Assembly (NCBI RefSeq): GCF_000383415.1
Contig: NZ_KB911256.1
Coordinates: 723,348 to 787,347 of the forward strand
DNA: 64,000 bases
Source: Hyphomicrobium zavarzinii ATCC 27496
Lineage (GTDB): Bacteria; Pseudomonadota; Alphaproteobacteria; Rhizobiales; Hyphomicrobiaceae
Reading direction: 5' to 3'
Position 1 is the stretch's first letter. Each line of letters begins with the position of its first letter. Made by a program: the position numbers and the translations under genes. The notes beneath the pieces were generated by a model, which saw only the letters and a list, made by a program, of their open reading frames with translations, had not been told where the DNA came from and did not search any database. Positions 27,901 to 36,524 of this stretch are shown piece by piece.

Positions 27901-30900
27901 CCCCGCGATCGCCACCCTCACCATCACAGTCAACGGCGCCGACGATCCGGTGACCATCTCCGGCCTCGACGTTGCGGGCGGAGAGCTGGTCGTGGACGAG
28001 GATGATCTCGCGGCCAGCCGTGGCGCGGGCGAGTCGGCCGGCTCGTCGCCGAACGCTGCGGCTCTCACGCAAACGGGTACCTTCACGATCACAGCGCCCG
28101 ATGGTGTCGCTGCCATCAGCGTGCACAACACGTCCGTGCCGCTTACAGGGCCGTTCCCGCTCAACATCACGACGCCGCTCGGCAACACGCTCTCGATCAC
28201 CGGCTTCAATGCGGCGACCGGCGTTGTCAGCTACGCCTATACGCTGCTCGACAATGAGGCGCATCCGGCCGGGCTCGGCGAGAACAGCATCACCGAGAGC
28301 TTTACGGTTGAGGTCACCGATACGGACGGCTCGCAGGCCACGGGTTCCATCGACGTCCGCATTGTCGACGACATCGTGAGCGTCGATATCGGCGGCGCCA
28401 GCACCGTGAACGAGAACGGCGCGCCGGTAAACGGAACCTATCAGTTCACCGCCGGTGCCGACGGCCTGCTCCTGGGCCAGCTCATGGTCAACGTCGACGG
28501 CACCAACGTTCAGGTGGTCGATGTGAACGCCCTGCTCGACGGCGAGACGATCGTCACGTCCGCGGGAACACTGGTGGTCGGCGCTCCGACGCCGGCCGGA
28601 ACGGGAACGTGGACCTTCACGCCGTCCTCCATCTCGGCAACCGCCAACGTGAACATCACGATCAGCATGACGGATGGCGATCTCGACACTGCCTCCGACA
28701 CCCACATCATCCGCGTCGTGAACGTGAACACGCCGCTGGTGATCAGCGGTGCTGCGAGCGGCCTCGTCGAGGAGGAGCACGGCCTTCCCGGCGGCATCGA
28801 AGATCAAGTCTCGGGTCCGCCGGACCTCGATGCCGACACGGCCGGCAACTTCGGCCTGACGAGCAACGTGCACCAGGGCAGCTTCGGTTCCGTGGTCACC
28901 GGTGGGATCGACGGAGCTTTGAGCTTCGCGTTCGCCGGGTTGAGCGTCAATCCCGCCGTGCAGACGGTCGCCAATGGCGCCCTCACCTCCGCCGGCCGTC
29001 CGGTGTACTTCGCGACCAGCGGCGGCAACCTGATCGGCTATACCAACGGAGACGGCGGCAGCGGTCCGTATGGTGCCGGCGATACCAAGGTGTTCGAGCT
29101 CGCGCTCACCGACACCGCAACCGGTGCCTACACCTTCACGCTCCTCGCTCCTGTCGATCATCCGGCGGGCGGCGGAGAGAACACCCTCGCCATCAATCTC
29201 AACGGACGTGTCGTCGTCTCCGACGCGGGCGGGCCGGTGGGCGATACCAACGTGCCGCTCAATGCGTCGATCACCGTGATCGACGACGTGCCGGTCGCAG
29301 TCGGCGACACGGCCTCCGTCGTCGAGGGTGAGGGCAAGGATTTCAACTGCGCCTTCGTGCTCGATTTCAGCGGCAGCATCGACAATGTCGAGTTGAACCA
29401 GATGTTGCAGGCCGTTGCGACGGCCGCCCAGCAGCTCTTCGATGGCACCAGCGGCGATGTGCGCGTGCACCTGTTCCCGTTCGCGGGCGATGCCACGTCG
29501 TACGGTCCTTTCACGACCTTTGCCGCGCTTCAGGCCCAGTTGAACGCGATCAATCCGCTGGCGGGCGGCACGGCCCCGGGCTCTATTGGCTTCACCACGG
29601 ACTTCACCGCGGCCATCCAGCAGACGATGGCGGTCTACACGCCGCTCGCAGGCTGGAGCAATCAGGTCTTCTTCCTGAGCGACGGCAATCCGAACGAGCA
29701 GACCGGATCCACCGGCGGCTCGCTGAACGATCCGACCACGATCGCCTGGAACGCGTTCGTCAACGGCGCGAACCCGATCAACGTCACCACGATCGGTATC
29801 GGCGACGGCATCAACACTGCGCGTCTGCAGGATGTGGATGTCGATGGTTCGGGCGCGCCGATCAGCGTCGGCAACTTCGACGAGTTGATCGATACGCTGC
29901 TCAGCGTCGTGCTGGGCGGTGACATCTCGGGCAACGTGCTGACCAACGACGGCTTCGGTGCCGACGGCGCAGGCCGCATCGCCTCGATCGCGATCAACGG
30001 CGTCACCTATTCCTATAACGGCACCCAGATCACCTCGAGCGCAGGAGGCGCGCCGGTCGCCGGAAATCTCCTGAGCAACATCACGACCGAGATCGGCGGC
30101 AGGCTCACGTTCAACTTCGCGACGGGCGCCTGGCACTTCACCGCCCCGACCGGAATCGCGGCCGACCGCATCGGCACCTTCAACTACACGATCGTCGATC
30201 GTGATGGAGACAGCAGCACGGCCTCGCTGCAGATTACGGTGCAGAACGCCAACGAAGCGCCCGTCAATACCGTTCCGGCTTCCATCGGGGTCCAGGAGGA
30301 CACGCCGACCAAGCTCTCCGGCATCTCTTTCGCGGACGCCGACATCGGAACATCGAACCTCACCGTAACGCTTTCGATCCCGGGCGCGACCGGTGCTCTA
30401 ACGGCATCGTCGGCTTCCGGCGTAACCGTCGGAGGAAGCGCGAGCGCGCTCACGCTCACGGGAACGTTGGCGGCCATCAACGCCTTCTTGCTGAACCCGG
30501 CGCAGGGCGTCACGTTCACGCCGCTTGCGAACTCCACGGCCGACGTCACGCTTACCGTCACCTCGAACGACGGCGGCGCGTCCGGCCTGGGCGGAGCCAA
30601 GATCGATAGCGACACCGTTCTCCTCGATCTCACTCCGGTGAACGACGCCCCGGTCGCGACCATCACGGCGGCAAGCTACGCGGCGATCGAGGACACCAGC
30701 CTCGCGCTTCATGGCACGGGCCTGTCGGTTTTCGATGTGGATGCGGGCAGCGCGTCGATCTTCGCACAGCTCTCCGTCACCGCGGGCATTCTCAACGTGA
30801 CGGCAGGCAACAGCGGTGCATCGGTGAGCGGCAGCGGCAGCTCGACCGTGACCATCACCGGCAGCCAGCAGCAGATCAACAACCTGCTCGGCGGCATCGA

Positions 30901-31867
30901 CACCGGGCCGGGATCGGCAGGGTCCATCCACTACGTGGCCAACCTGGATACGCCGCCTGCCAATGCGACGCTTAGCCTGCACGTGAACGACACGGGAGAC
31001 ACGGGTGCGGGTGGCGCGCTGACCGATACCAAGTCGGTGCTCATCAACATCACGCCGGTGGATGATGCTCCGGTGGCACGCGACGACGCCATCATCACGA
31101 ACATCGCGGGTAACCCCGCCTCGATCGTGATCCCGGACTATGCGTTGCTCTACAACGATACCGACGCGGAAGGCCAATCCATCACGCTCACCAACGTGTT
31201 CAGCGCCTCCGGCGGCACCGTGACGGATGGATCGGGAAGCGTCACGTTCTCGGACCCCAACCCGCGCGGCGGCTCGTTCAGCTACACGGCGACCGCCGGA
31301 TCGTTGACGGACACCGCGACGGTCACCATCGATCGCGTCAATTCCAACACGGACCCGCTCAATGGCGACAACAACGCCAACATTCTCATCAGCGGAACCA
31401 ACGGTGATGAAATCAATGGCTTCGGTGGAAACGACGTTCTGATCGGCAACTCAGGCAACGATGAGTTGAACGGCGGGCTCGGCAACGATCTCTTGGTCGG
31501 TGGCTCGGGAAGCGACTATTTCATCTTCAACACGACGCTCAACAGCACGACGAATGTCGATACAATTCTCGACTTCGACGCAAACCCTTCGGACGGCAGC
31601 CAGGACTATATTCTTCTCGACAACGGGGCAGGGCTCTTCTCCGCACTGCCCGGAGGCACGCTGTCGTCGGCCGCCTTCGTTGCCAACACCACGGGCGAGG
31701 CGAGCGCGTCCAGCCAACGCATTATCTTCGACACCAACACGGGGGCGCTCTACTACGACGCCGACGGCAACGGCGCTGGTGCCAAGGTTCAGTTTGCTAC
31801 GCTGACCCTATCTGGCATCTCCGGCGGTGCGGCCGCCGTGGATCACACCGATTTCTACGTGATCTAA
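24962..31867 (+). CDS. Giant VCBS/cadherin-like RTX adhesin with von Willebrand A domain
   Basis: A 2301-residue predicted type I-secreted surface protein without a signal peptide. VCBS-like repeats (VTIKIVGTNDAPVI and similar) fill residues about 40-270. Three 157-residue near-duplicates occupy about 413-883. Further VCBS units follow (GTFTITAPDGV, FTYTIRDADGDPA). A vWA domain lies at about 1459-1650 with MIDAS DFSGS (Asp1468, Ser1470, Ser1472). Ig-like repeats continue to about 2130. Then come RTX calcium-binding nonapeptides (GGNDVLIGNSGND, about 2139-2187) and a C-terminal secretion region ending DHTDFYVI. GTG start with GGAG upstream. No LapA-type retention module and no adjacent type I secretion genes were seen. 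Confidence 0.9.
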   Translation: MAKKVKVAKVLSFEELCGKVIPVFTTSPQCATVIELRDNHPQERTYVHTQQATLKFSDTAADTHKVSFTPAGSGYLGTFTLGPVNQVADTVGWTFKLQDGAIDYLQAGQTLVQTYKVTLTDITGRTATTSVTIKIVGTNDAPVITSAVQAATVTEIADGAAGENATTHARTGTVTFNDVDKLDTHTAKVAPLGNGYLGALTIGSVNQNTDSIGWTFRVADSVLDSLGPNDVRVQQYRVTVDDGHGRTASQIVTITIRGANDGVTISDLTPAASGGDVTVDEDDLPTGSDTTKESLTSVGTFKITTPDGLDDLIVGGRAIITNGVFTATSFSSPLGNTLRFTSFNSATGVVTYSYTLNGAEQHTAGAGENALFESFTVVLTDRDGSSANSSLAVRIIDDVPSIRAVGVTGKLIVDETNLASNATASFAGSFASAYGADGAGSLVYALGVSAQGVNSGLIDTATGNAILLFNESGAIVGRVGSSGGAVSFRATVDSAGNVTLDQQRAIAHTANAGPDEAVSIAANLVTLTGRITDRDGDSASASVNIGASLIFKDDAPSISVGNAGAPALVVDESNLAVNATASFAGSFIGSFGADGAGSLVYALGVSAQGVNSGLIDTATGNAIFLFNESGAIVGRVGSSAGDVSFRVTVDASGNVTLDQQRAIVHTDSTNPDESVSIAANLVSLTGRITDRDGDAATATLDIGGSLIFKDDAPAIGVRNASIPLLAVDETALGSDASTNVAANFGTTYGADGAGAITYALINITPGVDTGLVDTASGDSILLFSEGGAIVGRAGNSAGAISFTVTIDSAGNVTLDQQRAIAHTPDTGPNQSVSLGANFISVSATITDRDGDFARASIDIGSSLVFHDDAPAARNDADAVTAVSSPVATGNVVSGLDGGLGTDSNGTDGVADTLGADGFGSISWAGAVGSTVAGGYGNLAVDAAGNYSYTVNSNHPAVLALNSNQSLTETFTYTIRDADGDPAIATLTITVNGADDPVTISGLDVAGGELVVDEDDLAASRGAGESAGSSPNAAALTQTGTFTITAPDGVAAISVHNTSVPLTGPFPLNITTPLGNTLSITGFNAATGVVSYAYTLLDNEAHPAGLGENSITESFTVEVTDTDGSQATGSIDVRIVDDIVSVDIGGASTVNENGAPVNGTYQFTAGADGLLLGQLMVNVDGTNVQVVDVNALLDGETIVTSAGTLVVGAPTPAGTGTWTFTPSSISATANVNITISMTDGDLDTASDTHIIRVVNVNTPLVISGAASGLVEEEHGLPGGIEDQVSGPPDLDADTAGNFGLTSNVHQGSFGSVVTGGIDGALSFAFAGLSVNPAVQTVANGALTSAGRPVYFATSGGNLIGYTNGDGGSGPYGAGDTKVFELALTDTATGAYTFTLLAPVDHPAGGGENTLAINLNGRVVVSDAGGPVGDTNVPLNASITVIDDVPVAVGDTASVVEGEGKDFNCAFVLDFSGSIDNVELNQMLQAVATAAQQLFDGTSGDVRVHLFPFAGDATSYGPFTTFAALQAQLNAINPLAGGTAPGSIGFTTDFTAAIQQTMAVYTPLAGWSNQVFFLSDGNPNEQTGSTGGSLNDPTTIAWNAFVNGANPINVTTIGIGDGINTARLQDVDVDGSGAPISVGNFDELIDTLLSVVLGGDISGNVLTNDGFGADGAGRIASIAINGVTYSYNGTQITSSAGGAPVAGNLLSNITTEIGGRLTFNFATGAWHFTAPTGIAADRIGTFNYTIVDRDGDSSTASLQITVQNANEAPVNTVPASIGVQEDTPTKLSGISFADADIGTSNLTVTLSIPGATGALTASSASGVTVGGSASALTLTGTLAAINAFLLNPAQGVTFTPLANSTADVTLTVTSNDGGASGLGGAKIDSDTVLLDLTPVNDAPVATITAASYAAIEDTSLALHGTGLSVFDVDAGSASIFAQLSVTAGILNVTAGNSGASVSGSGSSTVTITGSQQQINNLLGGIDTGPGSAGSIHYVANLDTPPANATLSLHVNDTGDTGAGGALTDTKSVLINITPVDDAPVARDDAIITNIAGNPASIVIPDYALLYNDTDAEGQSITLTNVFSASGGTVTDGSGSVTFSDPNPRGGSFSYTATAGSLTDTATVTIDRVNSNTDPLNGDNNANILISGTNGDEINGFGGNDVLIGNSGNDELNGGLGNDLLVGGSGSDYFIFNTTLNSTTNVDTILDFDANPSDGSQDYILLDNGAGLFSALPGGTLSSAAFVANTTGEASASSQRIIFDTNTGALYYDADGNGAGAKVQFATLTLSGISGGAAAVDHTDFYVI
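26198..27610 (+). repeat. Three tandem 471-bp units inside the adhesin gene
   Basis: The anchor VDE recurs at 26198, 26669 and 27140, an exact 471-base (157-aa) period. Units 1 and 2 are nearly identical at DNA level over long stretches, for example the segment encoding GVNSGLIDTATGNAI, while unit 3 is diverged. This points to a recent in-frame duplication. The units resemble the DUF5801 repeats-in-toxin type. Confidence 0.85.
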
Positions 31868-31899
31868 CCCGGCAGATATTTGGCCCGGCAGATATTTGG
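31868..31899. repeat. Exact 16-bp tandem duplication after the adhesin stop
   Basis: CCCGGCAGATATTTGG occurs twice head to tail, immediately after the TAA stop and 11 bases before the terminator stem. It looks like replication slippage. Confidence 0.9.
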
Positions 31900-31910
31900 A
31901 CTGCATCTTC

Positions 31911-31940
31911 GGCGGGGCCGTTCGCGGCTCCGCCTTTTTT
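31911..31940 (+). terminator. Rho-independent terminator of the adhesin gene
   Basis: Stem GGCGGGGCCG/CGGCTCCGCC (one G-U pair), loop TTCG, then six T. It separates the adhesin transcript from the outer-membrane gene downstream. Confidence 0.85.
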
Positions 31941-32118
31941 GTTGAGTGCAGCAAAGAAATCTCTTGTGTGTTGCGAATCAAGCCCGAAGAGGTCGCGAAT
32001 CAGTCGAGAATCGCTCATTGCTGGGGATTAGTCGTTTTCGGCACGCTCCGCCCGACTTGGGGGCGTCTATAGAATTTGCATGAGCGGGGGCCGGCGACGG
32101 CGCAGCGAGGGGGATAGC

Positions 32119-33120
32119 ATGACGAGAGGTCGCGTAGCCGTAGCGATCGTCGCAGCCGCTGGGTTGTCTGCGATTTCGCAGCCATCTCATGCAGATATGG
32201 GCAAGGCCCCGGTCGGCCCGAATGGCTATACGCTGTCCTTCGACGGCGGCTATCTTCATCAGGACGGACCGGATGTGACGGGCCACGGTATCGTTGTGAC
32301 GTCGGGCGGCCCGGAGCAGGACACCTTCGTTTCGCCCAATGACGGCTATTTCGTCGGCGGCCAGATCGGCTACGAAAACGGCACGCCCTACCTCTTCGAT
32401 TTCAATCGCTTCGAAGTCTACCTGCTCTACGGCAACGCCGACGACAGCGCGCGCAACACCGCGCCCCCGCTCTCGGATATCATCCTGAAGAACGTGGACG
32501 GAACCCTTCTCGGCGCTGGCGGTGGCCTGACAGGGCGCACCAAGGTCGAGCGCGAGACCTGGGAAGTCGGCTTCCGCCTCGAGGATGATGACGTCGTCAA
32601 CGCCACGACGACCGTGACGTGGGCCTTTGCGCCCTTCATCCGCAGCTTCGAGGAAGACACCAGCACGCTCGTCACGACGACGCTCTGCTGCGAATTCCGC
32701 CGCGGCGCGAGCGTGGATGCGCTGCTCTACGGTATCGCCGTCTCGGCTGAGCCGGAGACCTGGCTCACATCCAACGTCGCCCTGGTGGGGCGCGTCGGGG
32801 CCGGCATCTATGGCTATGACGCAGACGGCAAGTTCCGGTCGAGCTCCAACGGCACGCCCGACATTTTCGCCGCCACCATTTCCGATAATGACTCCGGCGT
32901 GGGCTTCCGTGGCCTGCTCGGCATCGGTCTGAAGGTGAAGCTCTCGCAGACGGCCAACCTCGAAGGTTTCGCCGAGGCCGATTACTTCTCCAACGTCCCG
33001 ACCGCGCACCTGACCAGCAACAAGATCGTCGGTTTGGAATCCCACGTTCAGGACGACGACCTCTGGGAGTTGAGGACAGGCCTCCGCATCACCATCGGGC
33101 TCGGCTCCGCGCCGAACTGA
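32119..33120 (+). CDS. Predicted outer-membrane beta-barrel protein
   Basis: A 333-residue exported protein starting MTRGRVAVAIVAAAGLSAIS with signal cleavage near SHADMG. The mature part alternates polar and hydrophobic residues in strand-sized blocks (YTLSFDGGYLHQD, FEVYLLYGNADD, VALVGRVGAGIYGYDADG) and ends WELRTGLRITIGLG, typical of OM barrels. A CC pair is seen mid-protein. Function unknown; the position next to the giant adhesin suggests a surface role, but the intervening terminator means independent transcription. ATG 32119 follows a GGGGGA ribosome site; an upstream ATG at 32080 is less suitable. Confidence 0.65.
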   Translation: MTRGRVAVAIVAAAGLSAISQPSHADMGKAPVGPNGYTLSFDGGYLHQDGPDVTGHGIVVTSGGPEQDTFVSPNDGYFVGGQIGYENGTPYLFDFNRFEVYLLYGNADDSARNTAPPLSDIILKNVDGTLLGAGGGLTGRTKVERETWEVGFRLEDDDVVNATTTVTWAFAPFIRSFEEDTSTLVTTTLCCEFRRGASVDALLYGIAVSAEPETWLTSNVALVGRVGAGIYGYDADGKFRSSSNGTPDIFAATISDNDSGVGFRGLLGIGLKVKLSQTANLEGFAEADYFSNVPTAHLTSNKIVGLESHVQDDDLWELRTGLRITIGLGSAPN

Positions 33121-33153
33121 CGCGCGCAGGATCAGAAAGTCTGAAAGTAGGAG

Positions 33154-33184
33154 AAGGCGGCCGCATCTGCGTGCCGCCTTTTTT
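33154..33184 (+). terminator. Rho-independent terminator after the beta-barrel gene
   Basis: Arms AAGGCGGC and GCCGCCTT, extended by inner CGCA/TGCG pairing, are followed by a T-run. The convergent gene ends ten bases further, so it may serve both directions. Confidence 0.8.
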
Positions 33185-33193
33185 CATTGTCTC

Positions 33194-34201
33194 TCAGGGC
33201 GTGGCGCGGGTGCCTTGCAGCCAGTACCCGGCGCCGACTGCGATCTGGTGAGCCGCGAGCGTAGTGCCGAGGCGGCCGAAGGCAGGCTCCTCACCCCGCC
33301 ACCACCGTTGGAGCTGCCGCAAGAGATCGCCCGGCATGTCGAAGTTGAGCCAGGACTCGTCGCCGCTCAACGCCGCCGAAATCCAGGCATAGCTGAACTT
33401 GTACTCGATGAAGTAGGCCATGCGCCCGGTGCGGATCTCGACCCCGGCCACCGCCTGCGCGGCGGGCCCCGCGAACTGGTACTCGCTGGTGCGCCGGTCT
33501 CGCGCTTCGCCGGGAAACCACACCTCGACATGGGGAAGCGCAAAGCCCGCTCCGACGCCGAGGTAGGGTCGGATACGCGGCGTGATGTTGGCGAGGCGCA
33601 ACAGGGGCGTGAACAGAAGCACATTGTGCCCGTGCGTGAACTCCAGCCGGTCGAACACCTCCGTGAGCTTCACGCGCCCCGGCGCCGGCCCGCCCTTGAG
33701 AGTGCCTTCGGTGTCCACGTCCTCGATCACCGGGTTCTTGAGCTTGCGCCCGTGCGCACCCTTGCCGAGGCGCGCCACCGCCTTGTTATGGAGGAAATCC
33801 ACCATGAAGCTGAGCGGCGCGGCGCCGGAGACCGCACGCACGCCGCCATCGATCGGAAAGCGGAGAGCGTCGCCATCCCACCCGAGCGCCTTGAGCGTGA
33901 GATCCGTGCCGTCCGGCCGCGTCATGTGCACGTCGCTGCGCGCGTAGAGGGGCTGCGCGACGTAGCCCGCGACGAACGTCTCGCGCGTAGCTGAGCCAGC
34001 GTGCTCGGGTGTGGGAGAGGAGACGCCCGCCCGCTCATCTGGCGTTTCGTTTGGCGCCGCTGCCTCGGAGAGGATGCTTGAGACCGCCAAGATGCCGAGC
34101 ATTCCGGCAGCGAAGAGAGTTCCGGCCCGTTCCGCGAGCAGCGCTGGGCGTAGCGTCGGCCGCCCCTCTTGAACACAGGAGCCCGCCAGCGTCATAGGCA
34201 T
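33194..34201 (-). CDS. Second predicted outer-membrane beta-barrel protein
   Basis: A 335-residue product with an atypical long N-terminus (about 30 residues) before a hydrophobic segment (LFAAGMLGILAVSSILSEAAA) that looks like a signal sequence. The mature region contains strand-like blocks and IRPYLGVGAGFALPHVEVWF and FIEYKFSYAWISA, patterns found in OmpA/OmpW-like barrels and other alphaproteobacterial surface antigens. Substrate and family are not identified. The real start may be downstream of ATG 34201. It lies 71 bases after the FNR-type regulator gene on the same strand, so co-transcription is possible. Confidence 0.6.
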   Translation of the reverse strand: MPMTLAGSCVQEGRPTLRPALLAERAGTLFAAGMLGILAVSSILSEAAAPNETPDERAGVSSPTPEHAGSATRETFVAGYVAQPLYARSDVHMTRPDGTDLTLKALGWDGDALRFPIDGGVRAVSGAAPLSFMVDFLHNKAVARLGKGAHGRKLKNPVIEDVDTEGTLKGGPAPGRVKLTEVFDRLEFTHGHNVLLFTPLLRLANITPRIRPYLGVGAGFALPHVEVWFPGEARDRRTSEYQFAGPAAQAVAGVEIRTGRMAYFIEYKFSYAWISAALSGDESWLNFDMPGDLLRQLQRWWRGEEPAFGRLGTTLAAHQIAVGAGYWLQGTRATP

Positions 34202-34272
34202 GATCGTATGTCCCCCAAGAGAACTCCCGCGCGTCCGCCCCGCGCAGCGGTGTCATAGGATTGTGTGCGCCC

Positions 34273-35013
34273 TCACACCGCTTCGTCCAGAACGGCGGTG
34301 GCGTTGGCGGCGCACTGCTTGAGCTCATGCATGTCGAGCACGTCGAAGGCGCGACGCCCCATCGTCGAGATGACACCGCGCGATTTGAGTTGCGTGATTT
34401 GGCGGCAGACCGTTTCGAGGCGCAGGCCCAGGCATTCCGCCATCTCCATCCGGGAGAGCGGCAGAGACAGACCGAGCGCGCACGGGCGCTCCTGGCAGCC
34501 GCGCACGACGGAGCGGGCCATCCGGTCTGCGATGACGTAAAGCAGGCTCGCCACTTTTTCCTGCGCGGTCGTCCGCCCGAGCAGGAACGCCCAGTTCCGC
34601 GCGCCGTCGAGGTCCGAAACAAGGCGCTTGAGAAGCGCCCGTTCGAGCTCGGGGTAGTCGCGCAGCACGTTCTCGAACGCGCGGCCGGAGCAGCAGCAGA
34701 GCTCGAGCGTAGTCGCGGCCTCCGCTGAAAGCGTCGAGCCGTCCGCGAACGGCCGGCCCACGAAATCCGATGGGAATTGCAGGCCGACGATCTGCTGACG
34801 CCCGTCAGGCTTGGTGATGACGAGCTTCACGACTCCGGAGACGAGGATCGCGAACGAGTTCGGCTGCTCGACGGCGCCATAGATGACGCGGCCGGCCGGA
34901 ATGCGAACGCGATGCATGACGCGCGAAAGCGCATTAGCGGCGTCGTCGCTGATCTTGCCGCAAAGCGCGGCAGACCGGACAGGACAGGTGCTGCATCGGG
35001 CGGGAATGGTCAT
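34273..35013 (-). CDS. FNR/FnrL-type Crp-family transcriptional regulator
   Basis: A 246-residue regulator likely sensing low oxygen through a 4Fe-4S cluster. The N-terminus has Cys7-x2-Cys10-x7-Cys18 (CSTCPVRSAALC), the FnrL/FnrN spacing, with the needed fourth cysteine likely among the three in LELCCCSG. The cyclic-nucleotide-like beta-roll has VIYGAVEQPNSFAILVSGVVKL. The helix-turn-helix (MEMAECLGLRLETVCRQITQL) carries Glu and Arg of the E-xx-S-R recognition motif, with Cys in place of the Ser. Targets would have TTGAT-N4-ATCAA sites; I found no confident copy by eye. Confidence 0.85.
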   Translation of the reverse strand: MTIPARCSTCPVRSAALCGKISDDAANALSRVMHRVRIPAGRVIYGAVEQPNSFAILVSGVVKLVITKPDGRQQIVGLQFPSDFVGRPFADGSTLSAEAATTLELCCCSGRAFENVLRDYPELERALLKRLVSDLDGARNWAFLLGRTTAQEKVASLLYVIADRMARSVVRGCQERPCALGLSLPLSRMEMAECLGLRLETVCRQITQLKSRGVISTMGRRAFDVLDMHELKQCAANATAVLDEAV

Positions 35014-35217
35014 GGGGTCGTCTGCTGCTCCTGACGGCTCCAGGCTTCCACCCGATGAATGGCCGCAGGGCCGCCACGAGCAGAACGCCGAAATGCCCTC
35101 GAACGCCCGTTCTCATCCCGTGAGATCGGCAAAACGCACCAGGGTTGGCCGCAGTATGCACCCGGACTGGGGTCCCGGTGTTTGAGCAACGTCAAGTCGT
35201 CAGGAAGGAGGCGAAAT

Positions 35218-35292
35218 TGGTGCCGGCTGAGAGATTTGAACTCCCGACCAACGGTTTACAAAACCGCTGCTCTACCACTGAGCTAAGCCGGC
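35218..35292 (-). tRNA. tRNA-Thr (anticodon TGT)
   Basis: On the minus strand a full cloverleaf forms. Acceptor GCCGGCT pairs with AGCCGGC, the D-arm is GCTC/GAGC, and the anticodon loop TTTGTAA gives TGT. The T-arm GGGAG/CTCTC carries TTCAAAT, and the 3' CCA is encoded. Length is 75 bases with CCA. The flanks (35014-35217) hold no further gene. Confidence 0.95.
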
Positions 35293-35401
35293 AGGCTTGT
35301 GCAACGGGTACGGGCAAGGCGCGCATGGCCAAGCCGACACGAAGCAGTGGCTTCTTTTATCGAACTCCCGGGCTCGGAAAAAGGGTCTTCGTGCCACGGC
35401 C

Positions 35402-36505
35402 TCAGACGCGTCCGCGCACCCGGTCCGCCAGGCGCTTGAGGGCGGGCTGCCGGCCCAGAAACGCTTTTGTCCTGAGCCCGGCGGCCAGGGGCAGGCCGGT
35501 CCAGGAGAGCGGCGCCGTCAGGTCGGCCAGCGGGGCGGGTACGGCGCCGAGCCGACGCTTGAAGTCATAATCGCCGATGCCGAGGTCGAAGGTGCTTAGC
35601 CCATCCGCGACAAGATGCTCCAGCACGGCGAGCAGCGTCATCCGGCCAGGCGAGAAACGCCCCCACTGCGTATCGTCACTCGCGATCCTCAGCACGATGA
35701 AGCGATCCGGCCCCCGAACTCCGAACACGGCTCCCACCGGAACGTCACCGGAGAACAGCGTGAACACGTCCGCGAAGCCGGGGCCGGTTCCGCGTTCGAT
35801 CACGGACCGGTAGAAGCGGCCATAGGCGGGCTGATCGAGGCGATAGCGCCGTTCCGTGCCGCTCCAACGCGCGGACTGAAGGGTTTCGAGCCGCTCGAAG
35901 GCGGCGGCGACCTCAGCTCCCCCCGCCGCACGGTTGAGCCTGAGCGCGCCAGCGGAGGCGATGTGGCGCTCGCAGCGCTCCACCTCCTTGCGCACCTTGC
36001 GGCCGAGCGCCGCCACATGGTCGCGTACGCTGCCCCCGAGCGAGATCACGTGACCTCTCATGCGGGAGGGAACGGCGGCCGGGTCGGTTGCGAGCGGGTT
36101 GGCTTCCGTGGCGACCTGCGGCAACAGGCGCTCGAAGCGGACGAGATCGTAACGCGAGAGGGCGGCTTTGATGGCTGCGTTGAAAGCCGGGCCATCGGTG
36201 GCGGCTTTCGGAAAGGCGGCCCCGATGAGGGGCGCGGCATAGTCGGTCACGCCGAAATCCGCGAACCGAACCGTCTTGAAGCCTTTTTCCCGCGTCGCGG
36301 CGAGCGGCAGAACGGCGGCGACGGCATCGTCGGCGCGCCGCCGGACCACCACGCCGAATGCTTCGGCCCCAGCCTCGGGCGCGAGTGTGTCGATAAGCGG
36401 ACCGAGCCAGTAGGGCGACGTAAATGCGCTCTGCGCTCTCTCGGCTCCGAGGGCACCGGCCAAGGTCAGAAGATCTGTCGGCGGGCAGATCTCGGCACAA
36501 TACAT
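35402..36505 (-). CDS. GNAT/FemAB-like acyltransferase (BioF2-like)
   Basis: A 367-residue protein of the double-GNAT, BioF2/CelD-like group often found in exopolysaccharide loci. The C-terminal half has FTLFSGDVPVGAVFGVRGPDRFIVLRIA and the conserved TFDLGIGDYDFKRRLGA. It may transfer an acyl or aminoacyl group onto the polymer or a precursor. ATG 36505 is chosen because AGGAA lies six bases before it; a TTG at 36523 is less likely. It follows the cupin gene closely and is the last gene of a three-gene unit. Confidence 0.75.
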   Translation of the reverse strand: MYCAEICPPTDLLTLAGALGAERAQSAFTSPYWLGPLIDTLAPEAGAEAFGVVVRRRADDAVAAVLPLAATREKGFKTVRFADFGVTDYAAPLIGAAFPKAATDGPAFNAAIKAALSRYDLVRFERLLPQVATEANPLATDPAAVPSRMRGHVISLGGSVRDHVAALGRKVRKEVERCERHIASAGALRLNRAAGGAEVAAAFERLETLQSARWSGTERRYRLDQPAYGRFYRSVIERGTGPGFADVFTLFSGDVPVGAVFGVRGPDRFIVLRIASDDTQWGRFSPGRMTLLAVLEHLVADGLSTFDLGIGDYDFKRRLGAVPAPLADLTAPLSWTGLPLAAGLRTKAFLGRQPALKRLADRVRGRV

Positions 36506-36524
36506 CAGGCGTTCCTGACCCAAA

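Noticed and set aside
27839-30136. A 765-codon open frame on the minus strand within the adhesin gene
   Set aside because: It lies antisense to clear VCBS/vWA coding sequence. GC-rich DNA with periodic repeats leaves the antisense frame open, and the product has no recognisable domain.
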